From positions 310,001 through 374,000 of the forward strand of contig NZ_CP195100.1 in NCBI RefSeq assembly GCF_051175315.1: a stretch of DNA of 64,000 nucleotides, written 5' to 3'. Positions within the stretch are counted from its first letter, which is position 1. Every line of letters begins with the position of its first letter. Below are positions 1 through 8,893 of this stretch, in pieces. Below the pieces are notes generated by a model. It was given only the letters and a program-made list of their open reading frames with translations, had not been told where the DNA came from and searched no databases. The translations under genes and the position numbers were made by a program. This DNA comes from Tundrisphaera sp051175315. Lineage in GTDB: Bacteria; Planctomycetota; Planctomycetia; Isosphaerales; Isosphaeraceae.

Positions 1-53
1 CGTCCTCGTCGCGAGGCCTATCCCAGGTCGCCCTTTCCATTGGTGGTGATGAA

Positions 54-818
54 ATGAAGATTTCCCGCTTGTTCCTGTGGTCGTCCCTGGCCGCGATGCC
101 TCTCACGCCCGGAGTTCCGGCCCTGGCGCAGGAGGCGACTCCGCCGCGGTTCAAGGCCGTCGCCTTCGACTATTTCGTGATCTTCAACGCGAACTCCATC
201 ATCCCGGCCGTCGAGAAGGCGTTCCCCGGCAAGGGGGCCGAGTTCGCCAGGGCGTGGCGGTCCAAGCAGTTCGAGTACGGCTACCTCCGGTCGATCACGG
301 GCCGCCAGGTCGACTTCTTCCGGGTCACCGAGGATGCCCTGGCCTACACCGCCGGGATGATGAAGCTCGACCTGACCCCGGAGACCCGGAAGAAGCTGCT
401 CGACGCCTACCTCGCCCTGGAGCCCTGGCCGGACGCGGCCGATGCCCTGCGGAGGCTGAAAGCCGCGGGCGTCCGGGTCATCACCATCGCGAACTTCAGC
501 CCCGAGATGCTCCGGGCGAATGCCGAGAGGGCGGGGATCGCCGGCCTCTTCGACGAGCTGCTGAGCACCCAGGCCAACGGCTCCTACAAGCCGGAGCCCC
601 GCGCCTATGCCCTGGGGATGGAGCACCTGAAGCTCCGGAAGGAGGAGATCGCCTTCTGCGCGTTCGGCGGGTGGGATGCCTTCGGCGCGAAGAGCTTCGG
701 CTACAAGACCTACTGGGTGAACCGGTTCCACCTGCCGATGGAGGAGCTGGGGATCGAGCCCGACGGCACGTCGGACAATCTGGAAGGACTGCTCGACTTC
801 GTGCTCGGCAAGCCTTGA
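54..818 (+). CDS. exported haloacid dehalogenase type II (HAD superfamily)
   Basis: The 254-residue protein has an N-terminal signal peptide (hydrophobic stretch about 5-25, probable cleavage after Ala-Leu-Ala at 25). The HAD core follows: motif I AFDYF with nucleophile Asp39, motif II around ITIANFS, a YKPEPRAY segment with the motif III lysine, and GGWDAFGAKSFGYKTYWVNR, which matches the C-terminal signature of 2-haloacid dehalogenases. By family, such enzymes hydrolyse 2-haloalkanoic acids to hydroxy acids. Most relatives are cytoplasmic, so export to the periplasm is unusual. The motif I residues after Asp39 differ from the usual DAYGT, so the substrate may differ. The ATG has only a weak ribosome site. 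Substrate assignment is inference. Confidence 0.85.
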   Translation: MKISRLFLWSSLAAMPLTPGVPALAQEATPPRFKAVAFDYFVIFNANSIIPAVEKAFPGKGAEFARAWRSKQFEYGYLRSITGRQVDFFRVTEDALAYTAGMMKLDLTPETRKKLLDAYLALEPWPDAADALRRLKAAGVRVITIANFSPEMLRANAERAGIAGLFDELLSTQANGSYKPEPRAYALGMEHLKLRKEEIAFCAFGGWDAFGAKSFGYKTYWVNRFHLPMEELGIEPDGTSDNLEGLLDFVLGKP

Positions 819-951
819 CCGATCGGCCGGCATCAATCCGATGTCCGATGGCGTGTCCCGCGTGGTATCGTCGTTTGATCAGAAAGCATGGTGCTCGAGA
901 CGTGATCCGACGTCGCTCCGATCGCCCAGCACGTGGGGAGGCAACAAGTTG

Positions 952-3900
952 ATGCGGACGTTGGCATCAAGGCTGGCCTGGCTCTTCGTGCTGGCAACAG
1001 GGGCGGGGGCGATGGCCTCGCCGCCGGCCGATGGCCCGGGCGAGGCCGACTTCGAGCGGGAGGTCCGGCCGGTCCTCCTGAAGTCGTGCGTCAAGTGCCA
1101 CGGGGACAAGAAGCAGGAGTCGGGCCTGCGGCTCGACGCCCGCCCGGCCCTGATCCGGGGCGGCGACGGCGGCCCGGCGATCGTGCCCGGCGACCCGGCG
1201 GCGAGCCTCCTGATCCGGGCGATCGACCACGAAGGCGACCTGGCGATGCCGCCCGGCCGGAAGCTCCTCCCGGCTGAGGTCGACGCCCTGAAGCGCTGGG
1301 TGGAGCGGGGCGCCCCCTGGCCCGGCGGCGACACGCCCGTCCCGGTCCGGTCGGGGGAGATCACCGAGGACGACCGCCGTCACTGGTCGTTCCAGCCCGT
1401 CGGCGATCCTCCCGCGCCGACGACCACCGACCGATCCTGGCCCCGGACCGAGATCGACCGTTTCATCCTGGCGCGGATCGAGGCCGCCGGGATTCGTCCA
1501 GCGTCCCCGGCCGACCGCCGGGCGCTGATCCGCCGCGCCACGTTCGACCTGACCGGCCTGCCGCCCACCCCCGGGGAAATCGCCGCCTTCCTGGCCGACC
1601 CGGCGCCCGACGCCTTCGCCGCGGTCGTCGACCGCCTGCTGGCCAGCCCCCGCTACGGCGAGCGCTGGGGAAGGCACTGGCTCGACGTCGTCCGCTACGC
1701 CGACACCGCCGGGGAGACGGCCGACTTCCCCGTCCCCGAGGCCGGTCTGTACCGCGACTATGTCATCGACGCATTCAACAAGGATAAGCCCTTCGATCGG
1801 TTCGTCCGCGAGCAGGTGGCCGGGGACCTGATCGCGGCGACCGAGCCCGCCGATCGGCACGCCGAGTCGGTGACGGCCACCGGGTTCCTCGCCACGTCGC
1901 GGCGGTTCGGGTTCGACCCGCAGAACTACCAGCACCTGACGATCCAGGACACGATCGACACCCTGGGCCAGTCGATCCTCGGCCTCAGCCTCGGCTGCGC
2001 CCGCTGCCACGACCACAAGTTCGACCCGGTCTCGGCGGCCGATTACTACGCCCTCTACGGGATCTTCGACAGCACCCGCTACGCCTTCCCCGGCTCCGAG
2101 GAGCAGAACCGCCCGCGCGACTTCCTGCCGCTGGTCCCGCCCGCCGAGGCCGCCGCCCGACGCCAGGCCCACGAGGCGAGCCTCGCCCGGCTGGCCGCCG
2201 AAATCAAGGAGATCGAATCGACCCGGGCCACGATCGAGCCGGAGTTCCGCGCGATGGCCGGCGGCGACGGCTCGTTCGAGGGGCAGCGGCTGGCGGCCGG
2301 CCCGGGGGATCCCTGGCGCCACCTGGCCGGGGCCCGGGTGGAGGCCGAGTCGCAAAGCCCCTTCGCCGACGTCTTTCCCCTCGGGTCGCGCGGCGTCCGG
2401 CTCCCCGGCGACGCGGCCAACAACGCCTTCGTCCGGACCTTGCCCGCCACATATACTCCCGCGACCCACGACCGGATCCACCTCAACGTCGACTTCCGCA
2501 TCGTCTCGCCGGGCGACGGGGCGTATCGGATCTACCTCGGGCACGGGCCGGGGCAGTCGGCCGCGATCGAATTGGATTTCAACGGCGGGCGGTTCTTCGC
2601 CCGGTCCGGCGAAGCCCGCGAGCCGGTCCGCGAGCTGGTGCCGGGGGCGTGGGTCAACCTTCAAATCGTCGCCGACCTCGACGCCCGGACCTACTCGGGC
2701 ACGATCGGCCCGCCGGGCGACTCGACCCGGTTCGAGGGCAAGCCGTTTTCCCCGGGCTGGGACGGGGTGATCGACTGCGTGTTCGTCGATGGCTACGGCC
2801 ATCGCCCCGGCGCGAAGCCGACCAGCGACGTCGACAACCTCGCGATCGCCGACGCACCGTTCCCGCCCCCGGCTGGGCGAGCGGACGCGGTCCGGCTCGG
2901 CGAGTTGCGGTCCGCGCTCGACGCCCTCGACAGTCGCCGTGCCGAGGCGGAACAGTCCCTCGCCGGCCTCCAGAAAGCCGGACCCTACCCGGTGGCCTAT
3001 GCCGTGGCCGATGGCACGCCGCACGACGCCCGGATCCAGAAGCGGGGCGAGCCGACGACGCCCGGCGAGGCGGTCCCCCGACGCTTCCTGCAGGTCCTCG
3101 GCGGCGACCGCGTCCCGCCCGACTCGGGGAGCGGGCGGCTGGCGCTGGCCGACTGGCTGACGCGGCCGACCAACCCCCTGACCGCCCGGGTGATGGCGAA
3201 TCGGATCTGGCAGCATCACTTCGGCCGCGGGCTGGTCGCCACCGAGAACGACTTCGGCAGGCGGGGGCTCGCGTCCTCCCATCCCGAGTTGCTCGACCAC
3301 CTCGCCCGGCGGTTCATGGACGGCGGCTGGTCGGTCAAGGCGCTGCACCGGGCGATCCTGCTCTCCGCCGTCTATCAGCAATCGGGCTCGGGCGACTCCG
3401 CCCCGGACCTGATCGCGCGATACCCTCGCCGGAGGCTCGACGCCGAGGAGATCCGCGACGCCATGCTCGCCATCTCGGGCACGCTGGACCTCAGCCCCGC
3501 CGGGCCGCACCCGTTCCCGCCGGTCGAGACCTGGGCCTTCACGCAGCACAACCCGTTCGCCGCCGTCTACGAGACGAACCGTCGCAGCGTCTACCTGATG
3601 ACCCAGCGGCTCAAGCGACACCCGTTCCTGGCCCTGTTCGACGGGCCCGATCCCAATGCGTCGACCCCGCGCCGATCGGCCACCACGGTACCCACCCAGG
3701 CCCTGTTCTTCCTGAACGACCCGTTCGTCCACGCCCAGGCGTCGGCGTTCGCCGGAAAACTCGTCGCTGCCACCCCCGATGATCGGGCACGCCTCCTCCT
3801 CGCCTTCGAGACCGCCCTGTCCCGGCTTCCCTCCGCCGAGGATGAGGCGGAAGCCCTCGCATTCCTCGACGACGAGCGGAAGGACCTGGCCTCGACCGGC

Positions 3901-3987
3901 ATCGCCCCGGCGGACATCGATGGCCTGGCCTGGTCGGCCCTGGCCCGCACCCTGTTCGCCCGCAACGAGTTCCTCTTCGTCGACTGA
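952..3987 (+). CDS. planctomycete cytochrome-c-type DUF1549/DUF1553 protein
   Basis: The protein has about 1011 residues if started at the ATG at 952, which opens a clean signal peptide (MRTLASRLAWLFVLATGAGA) and follows a GGGGAGG ribosome site; an in-frame ATG at 841 would put unlikely residues before it. Order of parts: signal peptide; PSCyt1-like heme-binding region with C46-x2-C49-H50; DUF1549 with a second CxxCH at C349-C352-H353 (GCARCHDHKFDP); an inserted beta-rich, LamG/concanavalin-like segment around 480-640; DUF1553 to the end. The protein is predicted periplasmic. Family function is unproven; genes of this type pair with DUF1501 genes, as here, and are suspected to act in polysaccharide or redox processes. 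Confidence 0.9.
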   Translation: MRTLASRLAWLFVLATGAGAMASPPADGPGEADFEREVRPVLLKSCVKCHGDKKQESGLRLDARPALIRGGDGGPAIVPGDPAASLLIRAIDHEGDLAMPPGRKLLPAEVDALKRWVERGAPWPGGDTPVPVRSGEITEDDRRHWSFQPVGDPPAPTTTDRSWPRTEIDRFILARIEAAGIRPASPADRRALIRRATFDLTGLPPTPGEIAAFLADPAPDAFAAVVDRLLASPRYGERWGRHWLDVVRYADTAGETADFPVPEAGLYRDYVIDAFNKDKPFDRFVREQVAGDLIAATEPADRHAESVTATGFLATSRRFGFDPQNYQHLTIQDTIDTLGQSILGLSLGCARCHDHKFDPVSAADYYALYGIFDSTRYAFPGSEEQNRPRDFLPLVPPAEAAARRQAHEASLARLAAEIKEIESTRATIEPEFRAMAGGDGSFEGQRLAAGPGDPWRHLAGARVEAESQSPFADVFPLGSRGVRLPGDAANNAFVRTLPATYTPATHDRIHLNVDFRIVSPGDGAYRIYLGHGPGQSAAIELDFNGGRFFARSGEAREPVRELVPGAWVNLQIVADLDARTYSGTIGPPGDSTRFEGKPFSPGWDGVIDCVFVDGYGHRPGAKPTSDVDNLAIADAPFPPPAGRADAVRLGELRSALDALDSRRAEAEQSLAGLQKAGPYPVAYAVADGTPHDARIQKRGEPTTPGEAVPRRFLQVLGGDRVPPDSGSGRLALADWLTRPTNPLTARVMANRIWQHHFGRGLVATENDFGRRGLASSHPELLDHLARRFMDGGWSVKALHRAILLSAVYQQSGSGDSAPDLIARYPRRRLDAEEIRDAMLAISGTLDLSPAGPHPFPPVETWAFTQHNPFAAVYETNRRSVYLMTQRLKRHPFLALFDGPDPNASTPRRSATTVPTQALFFLNDPFVHAQASAFAGKLVAATPDDRARLLLAFETALSRLPSAEDEAEALAFLDDERKDLASTGIAPADIDGLAWSALARTLFARNEFLFVD

Positions 3988-4001
3988 CGGGAGCCGCCGC
4001 C

Positions 4002-5411
4002 GTGGACGACCCGGACTCGCCATCGATCTCACGCCGCCGGATGCTGGCACGAGCCTCCGGTGGATTCGGGGCCATCGCTCTGGCGGGCCTGCTCGCCGAG
4101 CAACGGGCCGTCGCCTCGGCCACCGACCCGCTCGCGCCCCGCAAGCCCCACTTCGACCCCAGGGCCAAGCGGGTCATCTTCCTCTACATGACCGGCGGCG
4201 TCTCGCACGTCGACACCTTCGATCCCAAACCTCTGCTCGCATCAGGCCACGGCAAATCGATCACCGTGGACAACTGGCAGGGCAAGAAGGGGGCCTTCCA
4301 GCGGTTCTTCAAGCGGCCCGGTTGGGAGTTCCGCCCGGGGGGCCGGTGCGGCACCGAGATCAGCGACCTGTTCCCGCACGTCCGCGACCGGGCCGACGAC
4401 CTGTGCGTGATCCGGTCGATGTCGTCGGACCACACCAACCACTACGAGGGGACGCTCGGGATGCACACCGGGTCGTTCACCTTCGCCCGGCCCAGCCTGG
4501 GGGCGTGGGCCAGCTATGGCCTGGGCACCGAGAACCGAAACCTCCCCTCGTTCATGGTCATCGCCCCGGCCGCCCCCTACGCCGGAACCCAGACCTGGGC
4601 GGCGGACTTCCTGCCCGGCTGCCACCAGGGGACCCACGTCGTCCCCGGCCCGACGCCGATCCCCAACGTCCGGCCCCGGTCCGCCCCCGGGTCGAACCAG
4701 AGGCGCGAGCTGGACCTGATCGCGCGGGCCGATCGCCGGCACGCGGCCGACCGGCCCGGCGAAGACGCCCTGGAGGCGCGGATCCGGTCGTTCGAGACCG
4801 CCTTCGGGATGCAGGCCGAGGCCCCGGCCGCCTTCGACCTGTCGGGCGAGGCCGACGCCACGCTCGCCCTCTACGGCCTCCAGCGCGGCCAGACGACCGG
4901 GTTCGGCTGGCAATGCCTGGTCGCCCGCCGCCTCGCCGAGCGTGGGGTCCGGTTCGTCGAGCTGATCGACACCGGGTCGTCGGGCAACTGGGACTCGCAC
5001 GGGAACATGCAGGACCATGCCGGGCTCGCCAGGAACGTCGACCAACCGATCGCCGGGCTCCTCACCGACCTCAAACAGCGGGGCCTGCTGGAGGACACGC
5101 TGGTGGTCTGGACCACCGAGTTCGGCCGCACCCCCTACCACGAGCAGGCCGGCCACGCCGGGCGCGAGCACCATCACCAGGCGTTCTCCTCGTGGATGGC
5201 CGGCGGCGGCGTCAAGGGCGGGATCGTCCACGGGGCGACCGACGACCACGGCGTGGCCGTGGCCCGGGACCGCGTCCACGTCCACGACTTCCACGCCACG
5301 ATCCTCCACCTGCTCGGGCTCGACCACGAGCGGCTCGTCTACCGCCACGCCGGCCGGGACTACCGCCTCACCGACGTCAGCGGCGAGGTGGTCCGGGAGA
5401 TCATTGCGTGA
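4002..5411 (+). CDS. DUF1501 family protein, Tat-exported
   Basis: The start is GTG at 4002, 14 bases after the upstream stop. The 469-residue product begins with a twin-arginine signal (SRRRMLARASGGFGAIALAGL). The rest is a DUF1501 domain of the alkaline phosphatase/sulfatase-like fold, with typical blocks such as FLYMTGGVSHVDTFDPKP near the start, FVELIDTGSSGNWDSHGNM, VVWTTEFGRTPY and a C-terminal HDFHATILHLLGLDHERLVY. Metal-binding Asp/His positions appear retained. It is co-transcribed with the DUF1549/DUF1553 gene upstream, the standard planctomycete pair; the second pair in this window is at 40440-44515. Substrate is unknown. Confidence 0.92.
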   Translation: MDDPDSPSISRRRMLARASGGFGAIALAGLLAEQRAVASATDPLAPRKPHFDPRAKRVIFLYMTGGVSHVDTFDPKPLLASGHGKSITVDNWQGKKGAFQRFFKRPGWEFRPGGRCGTEISDLFPHVRDRADDLCVIRSMSSDHTNHYEGTLGMHTGSFTFARPSLGAWASYGLGTENRNLPSFMVIAPAAPYAGTQTWAADFLPGCHQGTHVVPGPTPIPNVRPRSAPGSNQRRELDLIARADRRHAADRPGEDALEARIRSFETAFGMQAEAPAAFDLSGEADATLALYGLQRGQTTGFGWQCLVARRLAERGVRFVELIDTGSSGNWDSHGNMQDHAGLARNVDQPIAGLLTDLKQRGLLEDTLVVWTTEFGRTPYHEQAGHAGREHHHQAFSSWMAGGGVKGGIVHGATDDHGVAVARDRVHVHDFHATILHLLGLDHERLVYRHAGRDYRLTDVSGEVVREIIA

Positions 5412-5459
5412 CGTAGATAAAATGCATAGAAGTGGGATATACTGATCTGGTCTGGCGAG

Positions 5460-5722
5460 TGCGAATGTTGAATTTGGTTTTACCCGGGCGTTCGCGATCG
5501 TGGATTTCCAGACCACCCGTCCCCCTCGGCGTTGAGGGGGCAACCCCAGGCGGCGTGCTCCACGGCCAATCTCTCCGCACCCCCGATCCGCCGGGCCAGG
5601 CACTGCCGGGCCAGGATCGACAGCTCGATCTCCGCCACGTTGAGCCAGCTCGCCGGGCAGATCTGTCGGACTTGAGTGCCGACCGATTCCTGGACCGCCC
5701 GTCCGATCACCGGCTCATCCAC
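5460..5722 (-). pseudogene. IS630-type transposase remnant (C-terminal part)
   Basis: The minus strand encodes SWLNVAEIELSILARQCLAR, which matches the conserved IS630-family block around the last catalytic Glu (SWLNMAEIELSVLARQCL). After a frameshift near 5540 the reading continues in another frame as VVWKSTIANARVK, matching the usual IS630 terminus (WRFTTADARIK). There is no upstream DDE part. The fragment fills most of the 362-base gap between the DUF1501 gene and the UDG-domain gene; the rest of the gap (5412-5460) is AT-richer DNA without a recognised feature. I see no intact terminal repeats. Confidence 0.75.
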
Positions 5723-5773
5723 CCGTCCACGGCCACACGCGGATCCGGAAGCACTGCCCGTGATAGCAGCTCG

Positions 5774-7093
5774 CTACGGCGTGCCGGGGGGGATCGCTGC
5801 AAGACTCCTCGCCAGCGAGAGGTGGGCGAGGATCTCCGCCCGAGTGCCGGCGCGGAGCGCGGCGGCCGGGTGGACGGTCGCCACGACCTTCGCCCCGCCG
5901 GCCGCGGCCACGACCTCCCCGCGGCGGTCGGCGAACCGGAACAGCGGCCCGAGCACCGCCCGCGCCGCCGCCGGGCCGAGGCACACCGCCACGGCCGGCC
6001 GGATCGTGGCCAGTTCCGCGAGCAGCCACGGGCGGCACGCGGCGGCCTCGCGAGGCCCGGCCCGCGTGCCGTCGCCCGCGGCGCGTTTCACCGCGTGCGT
6101 CCGATAGACCGCCAGGCGGGCGAGGCCCGCTTCGTCCAGCGCCGCGTCGAGCAACTCCCCGGCCTCGCCGTCGATCGGGCGGTCGCCGATCAGGACCACC
6201 CGGGCGTCCGCCGGCCCCTGACCGAACACCGGCGGCGAATCCGGGCCGCACAGGCCGCATGCGGAGCAGTCGCGGGCCGCCGCCCGGAGGCTGGCGAGGT
6301 CGCGCGTGGCCGGAAAGAAGTCGGCGGCCGACCGGGCGCACCCTTCCTGGTGCGCGACCATCGCCGCCACGCGGGCCGGCGCCTCGGCCAGGATGTCGGG
6401 GATGATGGCGGTCTCCGGCAGGGTCGGCCAGTGCCGCACCGGGAGTTCCTTCTTCATCGCCCGGATCTTGATCCGCGCCGGGTTGAACGTCGCCCGGTAG
6501 TAGGTCTTCCACATGACCTCCAGTTCGTCCGGCGCGGGGGCGTCCTTCGCCGGCACGCCGGGGCCGAATTGGAGCCCGTCTCCGTCCCACAGCGCCGACT
6601 CGTCCGGCGTCAGGATCGACCAGCGCATCTCCGGGAAGCGGCGGGCGAAGAACGGCGAGGCCCGACGGAGGATGCGGTGGTCCGGCCGGTGCCAGGCGAC
6701 GAAGTGGCCGCCGACCGCGCGGAAGCGGACGAAGGCGTGCATCTTGTGGATGTCGCGGCGGACGGACTTCTCGGCCTGCATGAGCCAGCCCACGTCGCCG
6801 TCGGTGGCGAGGTCGAGCAGATGCGGTTCGCCCCGAGTGAGCCGCCACAACGCGCGGTACAGGTACTCCCACCGCCGCGGGTCGCGGTGGCACGCGACCG
6901 CCTCCGCCAGCGCGACGAACGCCCTCGGCACGTTGAAGGTCCCTCCCGCGGGTGCGGCCGGGAGTTCGTCCGCAGCGAACAGGCCGGGCGTGGTGCCGTC
7001 GTCGAAGAGGATGTCGGCCGGGGGCACGTCGGCGGCCAGCAGCGCGCGGGCGGCGGGACGCCAGGCGTCGAAGTCGGGGGCGGAAACGATCAT
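5774..7093 (-). CDS. DUF4130 / uracil-DNA glycosylase-like (UdgX-related) fusion protein
   Basis: The 439-residue protein starts at the ATG at 7093, which overlaps the stop of the radical-SAM gene as ATGA. Residues about 1-250 match DUF4130 (VRRDIHKMHAFVRFR at 111-125; WKTYYRATFNPARIKIRAMK at 195-214). Residues about 265-439 are a UDG-superfamily domain: cysteines C276, C279, C353 and C371 fit the Fe-S cluster ligands of family 4/UdgX enzymes, with VFGQGPADARVVLIG and a late VHP motif (H408). Two key parts are altered. The GEQPG...PFVGPAG segment is shortened to GDRPIDGEAGELLD, and the KRRIH loop with the UdgX covalent His is absent: KRAAGDGTRAGPREAAACRP lies in its place. Uracil binding and repair activity are therefore uncertain. 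Confidence 0.85.
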   Translation of the reverse strand: MIVSAPDFDAWRPAARALLAADVPPADILFDDGTTPGLFAADELPAAPAGGTFNVPRAFVALAEAVACHRDPRRWEYLYRALWRLTRGEPHLLDLATDGDVGWLMQAEKSVRRDIHKMHAFVRFRAVGGHFVAWHRPDHRILRRASPFFARRFPEMRWSILTPDESALWDGDGLQFGPGVPAKDAPAPDELEVMWKTYYRATFNPARIKIRAMKKELPVRHWPTLPETAIIPDILAEAPARVAAMVAHQEGCARSAADFFPATRDLASLRAAARDCSACGLCGPDSPPVFGQGPADARVVLIGDRPIDGEAGELLDAALDEAGLARLAVYRTHAVKRAAGDGTRAGPREAAACRPWLLAELATIRPAVAVCLGPAAARAVLGPLFRFADRRGEVVAAAGGAKVVATVHPAAALRAGTRAEILAHLSLARSLAAIPPGTP

Positions 7094-8313
7094 GCGTCGT
7101 CCCAGCCGTCGAACAGGGTCGGCTGCACGACCTTCCGCTTCAGGCCGACCGCGTCGAGGTGGCGCACGGTCGAATTGTGGTCGCTGGTGAGCACGAACGG
7201 GGCGGCGGTCTTCCAGTTCACCCGCAGTTTGCGGAGGTCGTCGGTCGTCAGCGCATGATACCGGCGGATCGCCAAGATCCGGTTTACGTTGCGGACCCCG
7301 ACCCCGGGGATCCGAAGGAGCATCTCGCGAGGGGCGGTATTCACGTCGACCGGGAATCGTTCGCGGTTGGCCAGCGCCCACGCCAGCTTCGGGTCCATGT
7401 CCAGCGCCAGGTTCGCGCCCGGGGCGACCACCTCGCCCACGTCGAACCCGTAGAAGCGGAGCAGCCAGTCGGCCTGGTAGAGTCGGTGCTCGCGAATCAG
7501 CGGCGGGCTGAATGCCGGCAGCCGGGCGTCGGCGTGCGGGGTCGGGCTATAGGCCGAGTAGTAGACGCGCCGCAGCCCCCGGGTGCGGTACAACTCGTCG
7601 GCGGTCGCCAGGATGGTGCCGTCCGCGGTCGGCGTCGCGCCGACGACCATCTGCGTGCTCTGCCCGGCCGGGGCGAATGCCGGCGCCTTGAACCCGGCCT
7701 CCCGGTCGGCGGCGTGCTCGGCGATCCCCTCGGCCACCGCATGCATAGTGCCGTCGATGTCCTCACGCGTCTTCTCCGGGGCGAGGAGTTGCAAGTCCTG
7801 GCTGGTCGGCAGCTCGATGTTCGCGCTCAGCCGGTCGGCCCAGAGCCCGGCCTCCGCGACCAGCTCGGCGGACGCCCCGGGGATCAGCTTGAGGTGGATG
7901 TAGCCGCCGAACCCGTGGTCCTCGCGCAGGCCCCGGGCGACCGCGACGAGCTGCTCCATCGTGCCGTCCACGCTGCCGACGATGCCGCTGCTGAGGAACA
8001 GCCCCTCGATGTAGTTGCGGCGGTAGAAATCGATGGTGAGCCGGATCACCTCGGCCACGGTGAACCGGGCGCGTGGGGTGTCGCTCGACACCCGGTTGAC
8101 GCAGAACTGGCAGTCGTAGACGCAGTAATTGGTGAGCAGGAGCTTGAGCAGCGACACGCATCGGCCGTCGGGGGTGTAGCTGTGGCAGATGCCCATCCCC
8201 TCGGTCGTCCCCAAACGGGCGTCGCGTCGCTTCGTGGAGCTGCCGCTGCTGGAGCACGAGGCGTCATACTTGGCCGCGTCGGCCAGCACTTCGAGCTTTC
8301 GGCGAATATCCAT
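7090..8313 (-). CDS. radical SAM protein, putative DNA modification/repair, HhH C-terminus
   Basis: The 407-residue protein has the radical SAM cluster motif C64-x3-C68-x2-C71 in LLTNYCVYDCQFCVNR, a TIM-barrel body, and a C-terminal helix-hairpin-helix (LLRIPGVGVRNVNRILAIRR) typical of DNA binding. It matches the family annotated as UDG-linked radical SAM protein, whose members are genetically tied to DUF4130/UDG genes. Here its stop overlaps the start of that partner by four bases, which implies translational coupling. The reaction is unknown; DNA repair or base modification is inferred from HhH and linkage. The pair sits between two IS630 remnants, suggesting acquisition as a unit. Confidence 0.9.
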   Translation of the reverse strand: MDIRRKLEVLADAAKYDASCSSSGSSTKRRDARLGTTEGMGICHSYTPDGRCVSLLKLLLTNYCVYDCQFCVNRVSSDTPRARFTVAEVIRLTIDFYRRNYIEGLFLSSGIVGSVDGTMEQLVAVARGLREDHGFGGYIHLKLIPGASAELVAEAGLWADRLSANIELPTSQDLQLLAPEKTREDIDGTMHAVAEGIAEHAADREAGFKAPAFAPAGQSTQMVVGATPTADGTILATADELYRTRGLRRVYYSAYSPTPHADARLPAFSPPLIREHRLYQADWLLRFYGFDVGEVVAPGANLALDMDPKLAWALANRERFPVDVNTAPREMLLRIPGVGVRNVNRILAIRRYHALTTDDLRKLRVNWKTAAPFVLTSDHNSTVRHLDAVGLKRKVVQPTLFDGWDDA

Positions 8314-8489
8314 CCTGGTGCCTCACCGGACGGCATTGTGTACTCGCGTTCAGAATACCACGCAGGTGGACTGAAGTCCATTGCCGGCGGCCATCGGCAC
8401 GGCTGATGCTGCTAGGATCCTGTCGCTCGGAGCGGTTCCCTATCGAGCGCGACGGTCGACGCCTCGGCCGGATGGCCGCCGTGGCGGGG

Positions 8490-8768
8490 CCGTCCCCGAA
8501 TGTCGCCCAATCGAACCCAACGCAGGGTTTCGCCCATCGCCCGGATCCGTTCATCCACGGCCCGGGCCTTGGCCTTACGAAGTCAAGTCTTGAGCTTCGA
8601 GAAGGGCCGCTCGATCGGGTTCAGGTCCGGGCGGGAGGCGGGCAGATCACGAACTTCCGCGATCCCATCGAGCCCACCGGCGAGGCCATGACGGTCGTGG
8701 ACGGCGGTCGCCGGGAGTCGGGCTTCCGCCGGCCGGGCCTTCGTGGTGAGTTCGATATCGTGATTCAT
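8490..8768 (-). pseudogene. IS630-type transposase remnant (PDLNPIE block)
   Basis: The minus strand encodes RDLPASRPDLNPIERPFSKL, matching the IS630-family signature LPPYSPDLNPIEQAFSKLK that holds the last catalytic Glu. An in-frame TGA at 8583-8585 interrupts the gene; beyond it the same frame continues as LRKAKARAVDERIRAMGETL, the usual family C-terminus. The upstream catalytic part is missing, so this is a dead fragment. It belongs to a different IS630 subgroup from the remnant at 5460-5722. It fills the middle of the 580-base stretch between the radical-SAM gene and the small membrane protein; the flanks (8314-8489, 8769-8893) show nothing recognisable. Confidence 0.75.
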
Positions 8769-8893
8769 GAGGTGTCGTGACGTGCGGATTCGCTGTGGGC
8801 CCCTCGTGGGCGGGGTTGCCCCGGCGCGGACCGATCTGGCACGTGACCTGCTGGACCAATCCGTCGCCCCAATACTTCAACGAGGGAATCGTC

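Noticed and set aside
967..4050. A thousand-residue open frame antisense to the first DUF1549/DUF1553 gene
   Set aside because: It is complementary to a recognised family along its full length, and its composition is typical of antisense GC-rich frames.
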